From: Palsa-965 sp044448685
Lineage (GTDB): Bacteria > Bacteroidota > Bacteroidia > Palsa-965
Direction: 5' to 3'
DNA length: 64,000 bases
Assembly: GCA_044448685.1 (NCBI GenBank)
Contig: JBIOHC010000018.1
Location: 1 to 64,000 of the forward strand
The notes under the pieces were generated by a model. It saw only the letters and a program-made list of their open reading frames with translations, made no database searches and was not told where the DNA came from. The translations under genes and the position numbers were made by a program. Shown here in pieces: positions 50,320-59,659 of this stretch; the stretch's first letter is position 1, and every line of letters starts with the position of its first letter.

Positions 50320-50393
50320 GGCAGTTGCTCCCTGCCTGCCGTATCTCGAGCTTGCGCGAAGGCAGACAGGTATCCAGCTGAGCTGCGGAATCC
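50320..50393 (-). pseudogene. Fragment of tRNA-Arg 5' half interrupted by a 40-bp palindrome
   Basis: On the minus strand GATTCCGCAGCTCAGCTGGA continuing to TA copies the first 22 bases of the neighbouring tRNA-Arg with one change; after a 40-base insert, GAGCAACTGCC continues the same tRNA copy up to the anticodon stem. The anticodon, T arm and 3' half are absent, so no tRNA can form. The insert falls exactly at the D-loop/D-stem border. Confidence 0.8.
50331..50370. repeat. 40-bp palindromic repeat inserted in the tRNA fragment
   Basis: CCTGCCTGCC at one end pairs with GGCAGACAGG at the other (one mismatch), with a 20-base centre containing CTCGAG and GCGCGAA. Deleting exactly these 40 bases restores the tRNA sequence, which points to insertion of a mobile-type palindrome. 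Similar CCTGCCTGCC...GGCAGGCAGG palindromes are frequent between Bacteroidota genes. Confidence 0.75.
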
Positions 50394-50471
50394 TGACAAT
50401 AAGAACGAATTGTTATTCTATACAAAACCCCTAATTCCACAGCTGATCAGTGAGATTAGGGGTTCTTGATG

Positions 50472-50545
50472 TCGGGGTGGCAGGATTCGAACCTACGACC
50501 TTCTGCTCCCAAAGCAGACGCGATACCGGGCTACGCTACACCCCG
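50472..50545 (-). tRNA. tRNA-Pro (anticodon TGG)
   Basis: A 74-base cloverleaf on the minus strand: acceptor arms CGGGGTG and CACCCCG, anticodon loop TTTGGGA (TGG), T loop TTCGAAT, discriminator A, no encoded CCA. It lies upstream, in the sense of transcription, of the tRNA fragment and tRNA-Arg and could share a transcript with them. Confidence 0.96.
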
Positions 50546-50666
50546 AAGTCCATTAAACAATTGATACAATACCCTATCAAATGCTTAAGGGTTGCAAATG
50601 TATTAATTATTTTCAATATGTATACTTTTTTATCTTTTTCAGGGAAAATACCTTTCCTAGCCCCCC

Positions 50667-50920
50667 TCACCCCAACACCACACTCAACACCGGACTCCAC
50701 GGCCCATCCTCTCTTTTGGTATTTACCTTGACTCTGAAATAATACCGTACAATTGGTTCCAGGCTATTCACCAGCAACTTAACATTGGTACCCGCCACCA
50801 GTTCTGTCCAGCTTATAACATCATCCGGAGTGGTGGCCATGGAATATATATAGCAGGAGCATCGACTTTCATCTTATCCAGATAGTGTTTTGCATTCGTA
50901 ATGAGCTGATGTATACTCAT
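50667..50920 (-). pseudogene. Decayed fibronectin-type-III-like protein gene
   Basis: Reading the minus strand, one frame opens with MSIHQLITNAKHYLDKMKVD and then APA before running into a stop; a second frame continues with MATTPDDVISWTELVAGTNV, then LEPIVRYYFRVKVN and SPVLSVVLG before TGA. The second piece is the end of an Fn3 domain of the type found in short Bacteroidota proteins of about 200 residues; the first looks like the beginning of such a protein. The middle is missing and the frame changes near 50850, so the gene was probably broken by an internal deletion. The bases 50921-51140 hold nothing else I can identify. Confidence 0.65.
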
Positions 50921-51140
50921 AAATTTAAGGTCTAAGGTGACCTGACGTCTTTTTATTTTTGACTGTACATGCATTGTGGAAGATGGATCCGGTTTCCACG
51001 CAGAAAGAGGGACGTTCTGAGTTAAATGGTAGTGAATGCAGGAAAAAGGTGTAATGGGAACCTGAACAAATTAAGCCCTGTTTGCAGGAAAATCCTTTTT
51101 CTGCCGTAACTTAGCACATCAGCAGCTTATAGTCTCAATT

Positions 51141-51554
51141 ATGGACAGAAAAGAATTTCTATCCCTTGTCGGTATCAGTGCAGCGGCTTTGACCACCCTT
51201 TCCTGCCTCGATGCCTGTAAGAAAACCCCGCTTGGCGCCACCCCTCCAAGTGTAAACTTCAACCTGAACCTGGCTGATCCTGCGAATAGCGCTCTGACTC
51301 ATAACGGAGGTTACATGTATATGCAGGGTGTTATCATCGCCCGGACCAATACCGGCTTATTCCTGGCTGTTTCTCAAACCTGTCCGCATATGGGCAATAC
51401 AGTGGTTTATGAAAGCGGTAATAATGATTTTTACTGCCCTGCACATAATTCTGTCTTTGCACCCAATGGTCAGGTCACCGGAGGTCCTTCGCCCCAGAAC
51501 CTTAAATCATACAATACACAGCTCACAGGCACAAACCTGCATATTTGGGGTTAA
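51141..51554 (+). CDS. Rieske [2Fe-2S] lipoprotein
   Basis: A 137-residue protein. The Rieske ligands are in QTCPHMGNTVVYESG and DFYCPAHNSVF (C-x-H and C-x-x-H), giving a small stand-alone Rieske domain. The N terminus MDRKEFLSLVGISAAALTTL resembles a Tat signal but with RK in place of RR; a lipobox-like cysteine follows (LSC or LDAC), so it is probably anchored to a membrane on the periplasmic side. It may be an electron carrier; the partner is unknown. The redox island ends about 1.1 kb upstream, so a link is possible but unproven. Confidence 0.85.
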   Translation: MDRKEFLSLVGISAAALTTLSCLDACKKTPLGATPPSVNFNLNLADPANSALTHNGGYMYMQGVIIARTNTGLFLAVSQTCPHMGNTVVYESGNNDFYCPAHNSVFAPNGQVTGGPSPQNLKSYNTQLTGTNLHIWG

Positions 51555-51576
51555 ATCAGCCTAGCTTTACCAGCCT

Positions 51577-53670
51577 ATGAAAAGGTTTTTGTGTCTGTTT
51601 ATATTGCTTACCCTTATCCTCCCTCTTTTTTCACAGAACAGGGAAATAGATTCCCTCCAAAATCTGGTTCAAAATATGCCCGGTGATACTGGAAAAATAA
51701 CGCTTTTGAACAAGCTGAGTATCACCCTTCGCAAGAAAAGCCTTTTTGGAAGAGCTACCGCTTATGCTGATGAAGCATTGCTGCTTTCTCAAAAACTCCA
51801 TGATTCCAGAGGTATAGCCAAATCCTATTTACGACTGGGGGATGTAGATTTCGCAAAAGCCAGTTTCACAGAAGCATTGGAATATTTTGAAAAAGCTCTG
51901 GTGATTTTTACAAAACTCGATGATCCGGCCGGAATTACCGATGCCCTCAATTACAAAGGGAATGTATTGTATGATCAAGGTAACTACCCCCAGAGCCTGG
52001 ATTGTTATTTAAAAGCATTGAAAATAAGCGAAACCCATGGCTCCCCTCACTCTTTATCCAGCAGCTACGAAAATCTGGCCTATCTGTACAAAGATCAGGG
52101 CGACCTGAAACAATCGCTTGACTATGACAAGAAGGCCCTTGCACTGAGGGAAAAAATAAAAGACACCTTTGCTATTGCAGTTACCTACAACAATATGGGT
52201 ATTACCTATAAACGGATGAAGGATTATGGCAATGCACTTCGCTGTCATCAGAAAGCCCTTGGACTCAGGCTGAAAATGAATGACAAAAATGGCATGGGGG
52301 GATCCTATATGAATATAGGACTTGTTTATAAAAACATGGAGATTATGAATAAAGCCCTGGAATACGAATTACTTGGACTCAAATGCAAAGAGGAAGGGGG
52401 TGATAAAAACGGAATTGCTACCGCCCATTGTAATCTGGGTGATGCCTATTTCATCATTCATGACCCCGGAAAAGCCATAGACCAGTACAACCTTGGCCTG
52501 GAAGTTGGAGAAACGATCCAAAGCAAAGAAATTATAAAATACTGTTACGAAGGGCTGGCCACCACCTATGAAAAAATGGGGGATGCGGGTAAGGCTCTTT
52601 ATTATTTTAAACAAGGTTCAGCTATTAAAGACAGTATTGTAAATGAAAGTACGGGCAAACAGCTTGCCAATATGCAGGCCCGTTTTGAAAGTGACCAGAA
52701 GGACCATAAAATTGCCCTACTCAATAAGGACAAGGATACACAGGCGGTGCTAAATGCTGCCGAAAACAAGAAGCAGCGTATCATAATAGGTTCTGTGACA
52801 CTTGGCCTCCTCCTCACCCTCCTGCTTGCCATCTTCATCTGGAGAGGTTACCGGCAAAAACAAAGAGACCACTCCAAAATATCCGCTCAAAAAGAAATCA
52901 TTGAAGAGAAAAACAAGGACATTACCGACAGTATCAATTATGCACGGCGTATCCAGCAAGCCATGCTTCCCCTTGAACAGAAAATAAACCGGTACCTAAA
53001 AGATTATTTTATCCTGTTCAGACCTAAAGCTATTGTGAGCGGAGACTTTTACTGGTTTCATGAAAAAGACGGGACGCTAGTAGTGGCTGTTGTGGACTGC
53101 ACAGGTCATGGAGTTCCCGGTGCCTTTATGAGCCTTATCGGAAATGATTTACTCAACGAAATAATTATCGGAAGAAATATACTGGAGCCCGGACTTATAC
53201 TTCAGGAGCTCAACAGAGGAATACATAAAGCCCTTAAACAGGAAGAAACCCAAAGCCGTGACGGGATGGATATGGCTCTGTGTGTAATCCGGAATAAGGA
53301 ACTGAAGATAGCTGCCGCCAATAACCCCGTATGGATATACCGACAGGAAAGTGGAGAAATGGTGGAATTAGGGGCAACAAAATCAGCCATTGGAGGACAT
53401 ACCCCTACGGATCAGCTTTTTGAAACGACGGTCACAACCCTGTCTGCCGGCGATACACTTTATTTATACAGTGACGGATTAGCCGACCAGTTCGGAGGCC
53501 CCAAAGGAAAAAAATTCAAATACAAACAATTCCGCGATATCCTTATAGCTTCTGCTTCCCTTCTTGCACCCCTTCAAAAAGAAAAGCTTGAGCAGGCTTT
53601 TGATCAATGGAAAGGACATGTGGAACAGGTGGATGATGTGACCGTAATCGGAATCCGGTTCTCAATTTAA
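51577..53670 (+). CDS. TPR sensor with SpoIIE/PP2C serine phosphatase output
   Basis: A 697-residue signalling protein. Signal peptide (residues 1-20), TPR repeats from about 70 to 360 (IAVTYNNMGITYKRMKDYGN, GGSYMNIGLVYKNMEIMNKA), one membrane helix (IIIGSVTLGLLLTLLLAIFI, about 400-420), a coiled-coil linker KNKDITDSINYARRIQQAML and a SpoIIE-type phosphatase domain with metal aspartates in SGDFYWF and VDCTGHGVPGAFMSLIGNDL. The extracytoplasmic TPR part would sense something and the cytoplasmic phosphatase would act on anti-sigma-antagonist-like proteins. Neither the signal nor the target is known. It begins 22 bases after the Rieske gene. Confidence 0.9.
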   Translation: MKRFLCLFILLTLILPLFSQNREIDSLQNLVQNMPGDTGKITLLNKLSITLRKKSLFGRATAYADEALLLSQKLHDSRGIAKSYLRLGDVDFAKASFTEALEYFEKALVIFTKLDDPAGITDALNYKGNVLYDQGNYPQSLDCYLKALKISETHGSPHSLSSSYENLAYLYKDQGDLKQSLDYDKKALALREKIKDTFAIAVTYNNMGITYKRMKDYGNALRCHQKALGLRLKMNDKNGMGGSYMNIGLVYKNMEIMNKALEYELLGLKCKEEGGDKNGIATAHCNLGDAYFIIHDPGKAIDQYNLGLEVGETIQSKEIIKYCYEGLATTYEKMGDAGKALYYFKQGSAIKDSIVNESTGKQLANMQARFESDQKDHKIALLNKDKDTQAVLNAAENKKQRIIIGSVTLGLLLTLLLAIFIWRGYRQKQRDHSKISAQKEIIEEKNKDITDSINYARRIQQAMLPLEQKINRYLKDYFILFRPKAIVSGDFYWFHEKDGTLVVAVVDCTGHGVPGAFMSLIGNDLLNEIIIGRNILEPGLILQELNRGIHKALKQEETQSRDGMDMALCVIRNKELKIAAANNPVWIYRQESGEMVELGATKSAIGGHTPTDQLFETTVTTLSAGDTLYLYSDGLADQFGGPKGKKFKYKQFRDILIASASLLAPLQKEKLEQAFDQWKGHVEQVDDVTVIGIRFSI

Positions 53671-53675
53671 AAGCG

Positions 53676-54260
53676 ATGACATTTATTCTGCCACACCTGA
53701 AAAGGGAAGAGGTCGTATTCAACGACAAACTGGTTATACGCAAAGGCTTTCTGGAATACAGAAACAACACAGGGACTCCTTCATCCTATACCCGTCTGAG
53801 AGTGGACAGGCAGGATGCTTCAGCGGTTCTGATCTATAATACGGAATCTCAAAAAATTATCCTGACCCGTCAGTACCGCTATGCCATTGCTTCACGTACC
53901 GCCGAACCCATCCTTGAAATCATGGCCGGCAAAGTGGATCCGGGAGAAGACCCCTTACAGACAGGAATACGGGAAGCTATTGAAGAGTGCGGTTACAGAA
54001 TACTTCCGGGCAATATACAACACCTCGCTTCCTTCTTTGCTTCTCCCGGTTATACATCCGAAAAATACAATCTCTATTTCGCCAAGGTCTCCAATGCCGA
54101 TAAAATCAATAATGGAGGAGGCCTTGAAGCAGAACACGAAAGTATAGAAGTGGTGGAGCTCGATCCTGCAGTCTTCCTGCACATGGCGGACAATGGGCTT
54201 TTGGAAGACGGAAAAACACTGACAGTAGCTTTGCTGGCCCGGAACCGGGAACTGTTATAA
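53676..54260 (+). CDS. Nudix hydrolase (ADP-ribose pyrophosphatase-like)
   Basis: A 194-residue protein with a full Nudix box: GKVDPGEDPLQTGIREAIEE, then CGY (G-x5-E-x7-REUxEExGU). The flanks VLIYNTESQKIILTRQYRYA and LASFFASPGYTSEKYNLYFA match NudF/ADP-ribose pyrophosphatases. It cleaves nucleoside diphosphate sugars such as ADP-ribose. It begins 5 bases after the phosphatase stop, so the two are co-transcribed; no functional link is obvious. Confidence 0.92.
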   Translation: MTFILPHLKREEVVFNDKLVIRKGFLEYRNNTGTPSSYTRLRVDRQDASAVLIYNTESQKIILTRQYRYAIASRTAEPILEIMAGKVDPGEDPLQTGIREAIEECGYRILPGNIQHLASFFASPGYTSEKYNLYFAKVSNADKINNGGGLEAEHESIEVVELDPAVFLHMADNGLLEDGKTLTVALLARNRELL

Positions 54261-54291
54261 AAAAACGTCCCGACGTTTCCGCCAGGACGTT
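54258..54291 (-). terminator. Terminator for the PKD/SprB protein transcript
   Basis: AACGTCC and GGACGTT pair around a 14-base loop; on the minus strand the hairpin is followed by TTTTTTAT. It lies just downstream of the stop at 54312 and may also serve the convergent Nudix gene. Confidence 0.75.
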
Positions 54292-54311
54292 CTCTGCGGA
54301 TTGCTTTATTT

Positions 54312-57300
54312 TTAATTCACAACCTGAATACGCTGCACGGAGACTCCGCTTGCATTTTCAAGTTTGATAAAATACATTCCTTCAGCCTGATTCTTCAGGT
54401 CAAGAGTTATCTTTGTCTGAGTCATCTTTTCAGCATATATCAACTGACCAACAGCATTCACCACTGTGATCACTCCACCTGTCTGAGGAACTTCTATGGT
54501 GATGATACCATTTGCCGGATTCGGATAAACCCTGATCTGACCCAACCCTGCTTCCTGTATGCCCATAACGCAGTTATAAACATGAATAACAGCTTTCGCC
54601 GAAGCGCTGCAACCAGAACCATTCGTGTAGGTATAAGTCACCGTATCGGCACCTACACCAGCAGCACTTGGATTAAAGGATCCCGATGTAACGAAGTTAC
54701 CGGTATAAGCTCCTCCGGCAGGTGAGCCTCCGCTCAGTACAACCGCAGTCTGATTTACACAGGTACTGTCAACAGCTTTGGTAAATGTTTCGGTGACTGT
54801 GGGTGTCGGATTAACAGTAATGGAAGCGGTATTTGTTTTCTGACATCCGTTGGCATCCGTTCCGGTCACCGTATAGGTCTGCGAGCCGGCAGGAACAAAC
54901 GGACTGTTATTTGGCGCATAAGGGCTCCATGTATAAGATACAGCCCCGGCTCCTTTGAGTTGCACAACATTTCCTGCGCATACCGTACCGTTGGAAGGAA
55001 CAGTTGTTGCTGTTACGTTAGGCAATGTGTTCACCGTAACAGCAACCGTATTCTTATTGGTACATCCGTTTCCGTCTGTTGCCGTCACTGTATATGTAGC
55101 CGAAGCGGAAGGAACAAAGGCCACATTATTTGTAATGACAGGCGACCAGGTATAAGTACTTGCACCGCCTGCAGTTAACGTAAGGCTGCCACCGGTGCAA
55201 ACGGCTGCATTGGCCGGATTGGCAGATACAGTGATGGAAGGCAATGCGTTTACCTGTATGAAATTACTTGCAGAGCTGGTGCAGGGCCCTGAAGTATAGG
55301 TATACAGAATGGTATGGGTTCCCACACCGGCTGTGGCCGGATTAAACATACCTGCTGAAACACCGGGGCCGGAATACGTTCCTCCTGTCGGTGTGCCACC
55401 CGTAAGGGCTACCGCAGCTGCATTTACACAATATGGACCCGGAGCACCTCCGTAAGTCACTGTCGGTCCGCCGGCATCATTTACGGCTACACTGGCATTG
55501 GAAGTACAACCATTGCCATCGGTAACCGTAACATTATATGAACCGGCAGCAACGCTGGTAATTGATGAAGTAGTTCCTCCACCCTGCCAGCTATACGTGT
55601 ATGAACCGGTTCCTCCGGAAGCCGTTACACTGGCTGTTCCATTGGCATTTCCACACGTTGCATTGACAGAACCAGGCGTAAGTGAAATTGCACTTGGCTG
55701 ACTCAGGGAAGTTGTGCTTGTTACCGAACATCCTTTTGAATCTGTAATAGTTACTGTATAACTGCCCGCCGGAAGTGCGCTGAAGGTATTGTTAGAAGTT
55801 GCGACCCCTCCGTTAAGTGCATAGGTATAAGGGCCGAAACCATTGCTTGCCGATACACTGATACTTCCGGAGCTAGCTCCATGGCACGCCACCTGTGTAG
55901 GACTAAGCGAACTCATTATTCCGCTTACCGTAACTACCTGTGAATAGGTTGCCGAATTACCGCAACCGTTAATAACCTTCAGGGTTATGGTATAGGTTCC
56001 TGCTGTCATATAGGAATAGTTGACATTGCTTTGGTGTGTGATCAGTGAATCTCCGTTTCCGAAATGCCATTTATAGGTAGATCCTCCGGCACCAATCATG
56101 CTCACAACCTCGCATGTTTTTACGTTATTGCTTCCCAGTATATTAAGGCTGCCATTTACAGGCTGACTGCCTCCAACAGTGATATGAAGAGTATCGGAAA
56201 CGCTGTTACCGCAATTATTGGTGACAGTAAGGGTGACAACCTTGACACCGTTGCTTGTATATACATGGTGTACCAGATCAATCAACTGCATACCGCCTCC
56301 ACCGCCATTACTTATATACTCAGGAGTGCCCAAGGTGGTCGTAGTCCCATCACCGAAATCATATTTAAAGCTGGCAAAACTTCCCACGTTATAAAAAGTA
56401 ACTGTATCACCCGGACAGGCCGAAGTGGTTGGGGCCCCCCAGTTATTGTTACCGTTTCCACCATGTCCGTGACTTAAGGAAGGCACAACACTGTTATTGA
56501 TGTTGATTGTTTGAGTCAAGGCTGTATCTTTTCCGCAACCGTTGTACAATTTAACCATTACGGTATACACCCCGGTGCTGCCGTAAGCAAATACAGGTGA
56601 GGAATTGGAAGTGGAATCCTGAGGTGTGGTACCGAAATACCATTTGAAGGCACTGGGCGCAGGATTGTTTGGCCCCTGAAAGTTTACACTGTCATGCGGA
56701 CATGCCGGATTCGGATATATACCCCAGTTCGTTGAACCATGATAAGGCATATTCGAATTTACATGAATGACCTCGTTTACCGTTGTATCATTATTGCAAC
56801 CGTTATGAAGCCGGCAGGTAACAGTATAGGTTCCTGCTACCGGATAGGAATAATTGGGGTTGGAAATATTGCTTGAATCTGTATTGTAACCAAAATGCCA
56901 GCCAAGACTTACATAGGCTGCTGCGTTCAGGTTGAAATTAATCATATCGGTTGGACATACGGTATTCATACTATTGATGTTCGTCCAGTTCTGGAAATGA
57001 ATTCCTGATTTGACATGAACGGTATCCGTAAAGGTTGAACTGGTTCCGCAGGTACTTGTAACAGTCAGCTTAACAGCATATTTTCCGGTACCTGCATACG
57101 AATGCGTAGGATTCTGAGAACCGGAGTTGCCTCCATCCCCAAAAGTCCATGAATACGAAGATGCGTTATAATCACGGGGGTTGAACTGCCCCATATCACC
57201 GGGACAGACATTATTATTAAAATTGAAATTAGCGCTTGGGTGCCCTCCTGCCTTCACATAGATAACCTTCTTCAGATGCTGGAGCCCGCAGCCTGAATTA

Positions 57301-57785
57301 ACAGTCAGTTTCACTGTATCGACACCTGCACTTGCATAGCTGTAGTTCGGGTAATTATTGCTCGAAGAACCTCCGTCCCCGAAAGTCCAACTATAGCTGT
57401 TGCCATTGCTGTTCGACATACTGAAGTTAATTGATTCGCCGGGACATACCGTATCGGAACTGCTGGAAATATATCCTCCCCCTACATTAATCCCAACCTG
57501 AAAGGTTCCCTTGAACACCATACCATGTCCGGTGGTGTCATAAGCTGACAGCACGACATTATAGTTCATGGGCATATTAAACGTATGGCTAGTATTGACC
57601 GTAGTCGCATTCGGACTTCCGTCATTAAAATTCCATACATAATAGTTCCCCGTTGAGCTGGTATTGGTAAATGTTACGGGTAAAGGGGCACATCCGTTCG
57701 ATGTGGAGGTCGTAAAACTGACCTGAGCATGGATACTGGTAATACACAGTAAACCCAGCATGGAAAAGAGTAGCTTTTTTATCAT
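54312..57785 (-). CDS. Large PKD/SprB-repeat surface protein with type IX sorting domain
   Basis: About 1157 residues. Signal peptide MIKKLLFSMLGLLCITSIHA, then a series of at least eight PKD domains (each with a YSWTFGDGG or YKWHFGNGD core), SprB-type repeats (GFGPYTYALNGGVATSNNTF, SYTVTITDSKGCS), Ig-like modules (TYTWSPVITNNVAFVPSASA, repeated once) and a C-terminal domain IRVYPNPANGIITIEVPQTG...IQVVN typical of type A cargo cleaved by PorU. SprB repeats occur in gliding adhesins of flavobacteria. It should be exported through the type IX system and fixed to the surface or released. I use the ATG at 57785. Confidence 0.88.
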   Translation of the reverse strand: MIKKLLFSMLGLLCITSIHAQVSFTTSTSNGCAPLPVTFTNTSSTGNYYVWNFNDGSPNATTVNTSHTFNMPMNYNVVLSAYDTTGHGMVFKGTFQVGINVGGGYISSSSDTVCPGESINFSMSNSNGNSYSWTFGDGGSSSNNYPNYSYASAGVDTVKLTVNSGCGLQHLKKVIYVKAGGHPSANFNFNNNVCPGDMGQFNPRDYNASSYSWTFGDGGNSGSQNPTHSYAGTGKYAVKLTVTSTCGTSSTFTDTVHVKSGIHFQNWTNINSMNTVCPTDMINFNLNAAAYVSLGWHFGYNTDSSNISNPNYSYPVAGTYTVTCRLHNGCNNDTTVNEVIHVNSNMPYHGSTNWGIYPNPACPHDSVNFQGPNNPAPSAFKWYFGTTPQDSTSNSSPVFAYGSTGVYTVMVKLYNGCGKDTALTQTININNSVVPSLSHGHGGNGNNNWGAPTTSACPGDTVTFYNVGSFASFKYDFGDGTTTTLGTPEYISNGGGGGMQLIDLVHHVYTSNGVKVVTLTVTNNCGNSVSDTLHITVGGSQPVNGSLNILGSNNVKTCEVVSMIGAGGSTYKWHFGNGDSLITHQSNVNYSYMTAGTYTITLKVINGCGNSATYSQVVTVSGIMSSLSPTQVACHGASSGSISVSASNGFGPYTYALNGGVATSNNTFSALPAGSYTVTITDSKGCSVTSTTSLSQPSAISLTPGSVNATCGNANGTASVTASGGTGSYTYSWQGGGTTSSITSVAAGSYNVTVTDGNGCTSNASVAVNDAGGPTVTYGGAPGPYCVNAAAVALTGGTPTGGTYSGPGVSAGMFNPATAGVGTHTILYTYTSGPCTSSASNFIQVNALPSITVSANPANAAVCTGGSLTLTAGGASTYTWSPVITNNVAFVPSASATYTVTATDGNGCTNKNTVAVTVNTLPNVTATTVPSNGTVCAGNVVQLKGAGAVSYTWSPYAPNNSPFVPAGSQTYTVTGTDANGCQKTNTASITVNPTPTVTETFTKAVDSTCVNQTAVVLSGGSPAGGAYTGNFVTSGSFNPSAAGVGADTVTYTYTNGSGCSASAKAVIHVYNCVMGIQEAGLGQIRVYPNPANGIITIEVPQTGGVITVVNAVGQLIYAEKMTQTKITLDLKNQAEGMYFIKLENASGVSVQRIQVVN

Positions 57786-57889
57786 AGAATGAGTTTTGGA
57801 GATTGAACTCAAATATACAATAACTAAGCTCTAAAGCAAGTGCTCAGTTCATAAAATAAACACATGATATTGATCAGTAATATTAGTCT

Positions 57890-59569
57890 TTATCGGATAA
57901 AGAGAAAGCGGGTGCTGTCTACTGCTAAACCCTTGGAGTTCAGCCATATTTTGAGATTCTCCACATTGGAATGGACCGCAAATTCGCAGAAATGTGCAGG
58001 GCAGGTAGCGGTATAGGCATTGACTGTTTTGATCTTCAGATACTGAGCTGCCAGCATGGCGTCAATCTGCACGGCTCCTGCATAATCCTTTGATTCAGCC
58101 GGCATATAAACCATTGCCTCATAAGAACGATAATCAGGATGCGCTTTGATCTTGGCTACCAGCTCCATAAACTGCTTCCGGGAGCCCTCTTTTGAATAGG
58201 TAACTGCATTCACAGGATCGTACAGGTTATCGACCACAACCCCTATGAGCAGCAGTGTAGCAAACATATTCCGGAGCCAGGGGTTCCGTATCCTTGCAAG
58301 GAGCAAGGAAACCAGTAAAGCCGCCATACCAGCATAAAAAAACAATTCCACATTCACCACCCGGCATAAATCGCGCATGGCTTTAAAGCCCGGAATACGG
58401 TAAACAAGCTGGTATACAGTGAACTCATGAAAGCGTGTAGTAAGAATAAATATCAGCAGAAACCCAGCCAGGAAAACCATTCCCAGCTTCAATCCCGACT
58501 CGGGCATGCGCAGAATAAGCCTGTAACCGTTGATGATGAGCATTACAAGAAAGGCCAGTACAGCTGCAGCTGCCACCCCTCCGGGGAACAGAAACTTATT
58601 CCAGAAATCCTTCATGCCATCCGGCACATGTGTCAGATCTCTCCAGGAGGTGGCATTCCAACTGGTTAGCAAATAGGCCGATGGTTCGGGAAGGGATGCC
58701 ATCACCGTTTCTTTCATCGGAACAATTGGCTGTTTGCTGCGTTCTACATAAGGTCTCATGAACACAAAGAGGAGCGCCCCTGCAAGTAAAGCATGCAGTG
58801 CCAACCATCGCAGTTTCCTTTTTGCAAACAATTCCGAAAAACGTACATCCCTTCTGTAAAAAATCAGATAGCCGGTCAGACCGCAGAAAAGTGCCAGGCT
58901 CAATAATAAGCCAAGGTATATGGACAGGTAAAACTGCAATACTACACTCAGCAGGAGGTATAAAAAATTCAGGTGACGGCCATTCTTCAGAAACCGGATC
59001 AGATGATAAAATGCAAGTGGAATGGCATAACGGGCCAGCATCTGTGAATGGTAATTCTGATCAAACAAGGGCAGGGCAAAGGAAAAGATAAATGCACCCA
59101 CCAGAGCCCCTATCCTGCTCCCGGATAGTTTATACAACACCCAGGCACAGATACAGAAATTAAGCAGGAATGTGACAACCATCCATCCCTGATAAGCGCT
59201 TTGATTATCTAAGCCGCCGATACGGAACAGAGTATATACGGGAAGCTGACCTATGAAATTATCTGAGAAGGAAATGATATTTTTTTCCGGATAGCAAAAG
59301 GGTGCATTCCAGAAAATATGATCTTTTTGGGTCAGATAAGAATACCCGTTCTCAAGGAGGTAATTGTTAAAACGGGCATCTATCAGATCACCCGGGATAC
59401 GGTCAAAATGCTTCCCGAATATGGGTACAATGGTAAAGAAGAATATGTACAACAGGAAACAACATACCAGGATATGTTCAAAGGAAATTTTCCGGAAGAA
59501 GGGTTTGTTTGACTGGTTGAGTCTGTACATCTCCGATAAAGCGGTTTCTTTCTGCTGATTTTCCGGCAA
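57890..59569 (-). CDS. Polytopic membrane protein, GT-C glycosyltransferase-like
   Basis: A 559-residue protein with ten or more hydrophobic helices in the first 420 residues and a soluble C-terminal part of about 130 residues (AHPDYRSYEAMVYMPAESKD). The first loop contains GDLIDARFNNYLLENGYSYL, with the acidic residue placed as in GT-C enzymes of the PMT/ArnT kind, which use lipid-linked sugars. I cannot give a specific substrate or family. Cysteine and histidine in CPAHFCEFAVHSN near the C terminus are noted without a known role. It is preceded on the minus strand by a terminator for the next lipoprotein gene. Confidence 0.65.
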   Translation of the reverse strand: MPENQQKETALSEMYRLNQSNKPFFRKISFEHILVCCFLLYIFFFTIVPIFGKHFDRIPGDLIDARFNNYLLENGYSYLTQKDHIFWNAPFCYPEKNIISFSDNFIGQLPVYTLFRIGGLDNQSAYQGWMVVTFLLNFCICAWVLYKLSGSRIGALVGAFIFSFALPLFDQNYHSQMLARYAIPLAFYHLIRFLKNGRHLNFLYLLLSVVLQFYLSIYLGLLLSLALFCGLTGYLIFYRRDVRFSELFAKRKLRWLALHALLAGALLFVFMRPYVERSKQPIVPMKETVMASLPEPSAYLLTSWNATSWRDLTHVPDGMKDFWNKFLFPGGVAAAAVLAFLVMLIINGYRLILRMPESGLKLGMVFLAGFLLIFILTTRFHEFTVYQLVYRIPGFKAMRDLCRVVNVELFFYAGMAALLVSLLLARIRNPWLRNMFATLLLIGVVVDNLYDPVNAVTYSKEGSRKQFMELVAKIKAHPDYRSYEAMVYMPAESKDYAGAVQIDAMLAAQYLKIKTVNAYTATCPAHFCEFAVHSNVENLKIWLNSKGLAVDSTRFLFIR

Positions 59570-59589
59570 TAATACGATAATTATCGCTT

Positions 59590-59626
59590 ATAAAAAGAAA
59601 GCCCCGACGGCAATGTCGGGGCTTTC
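59590..59626 (-). terminator. Terminator after the 310-residue lipoprotein gene
   Basis: GAAAGCCCCGAC and GTCGGGGCTTTC pair perfectly around GGCAAT. On the minus strand TTTTTA follows, ending the transcript that comes from 60592. Confidence 0.9.
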
Positions 59627-59659
59627 AATTGGTTTAACAACCTTCATTATTACAAAACC

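Noticed and set aside
50161..50393. Integration site of a genomic island between tRNA-Arg and its fragment
   Set aside because: The two copies are only about 85 bases apart with no integrase or cargo between them, and the fragment is the 5' half rather than the 3' end normally duplicated by integration.
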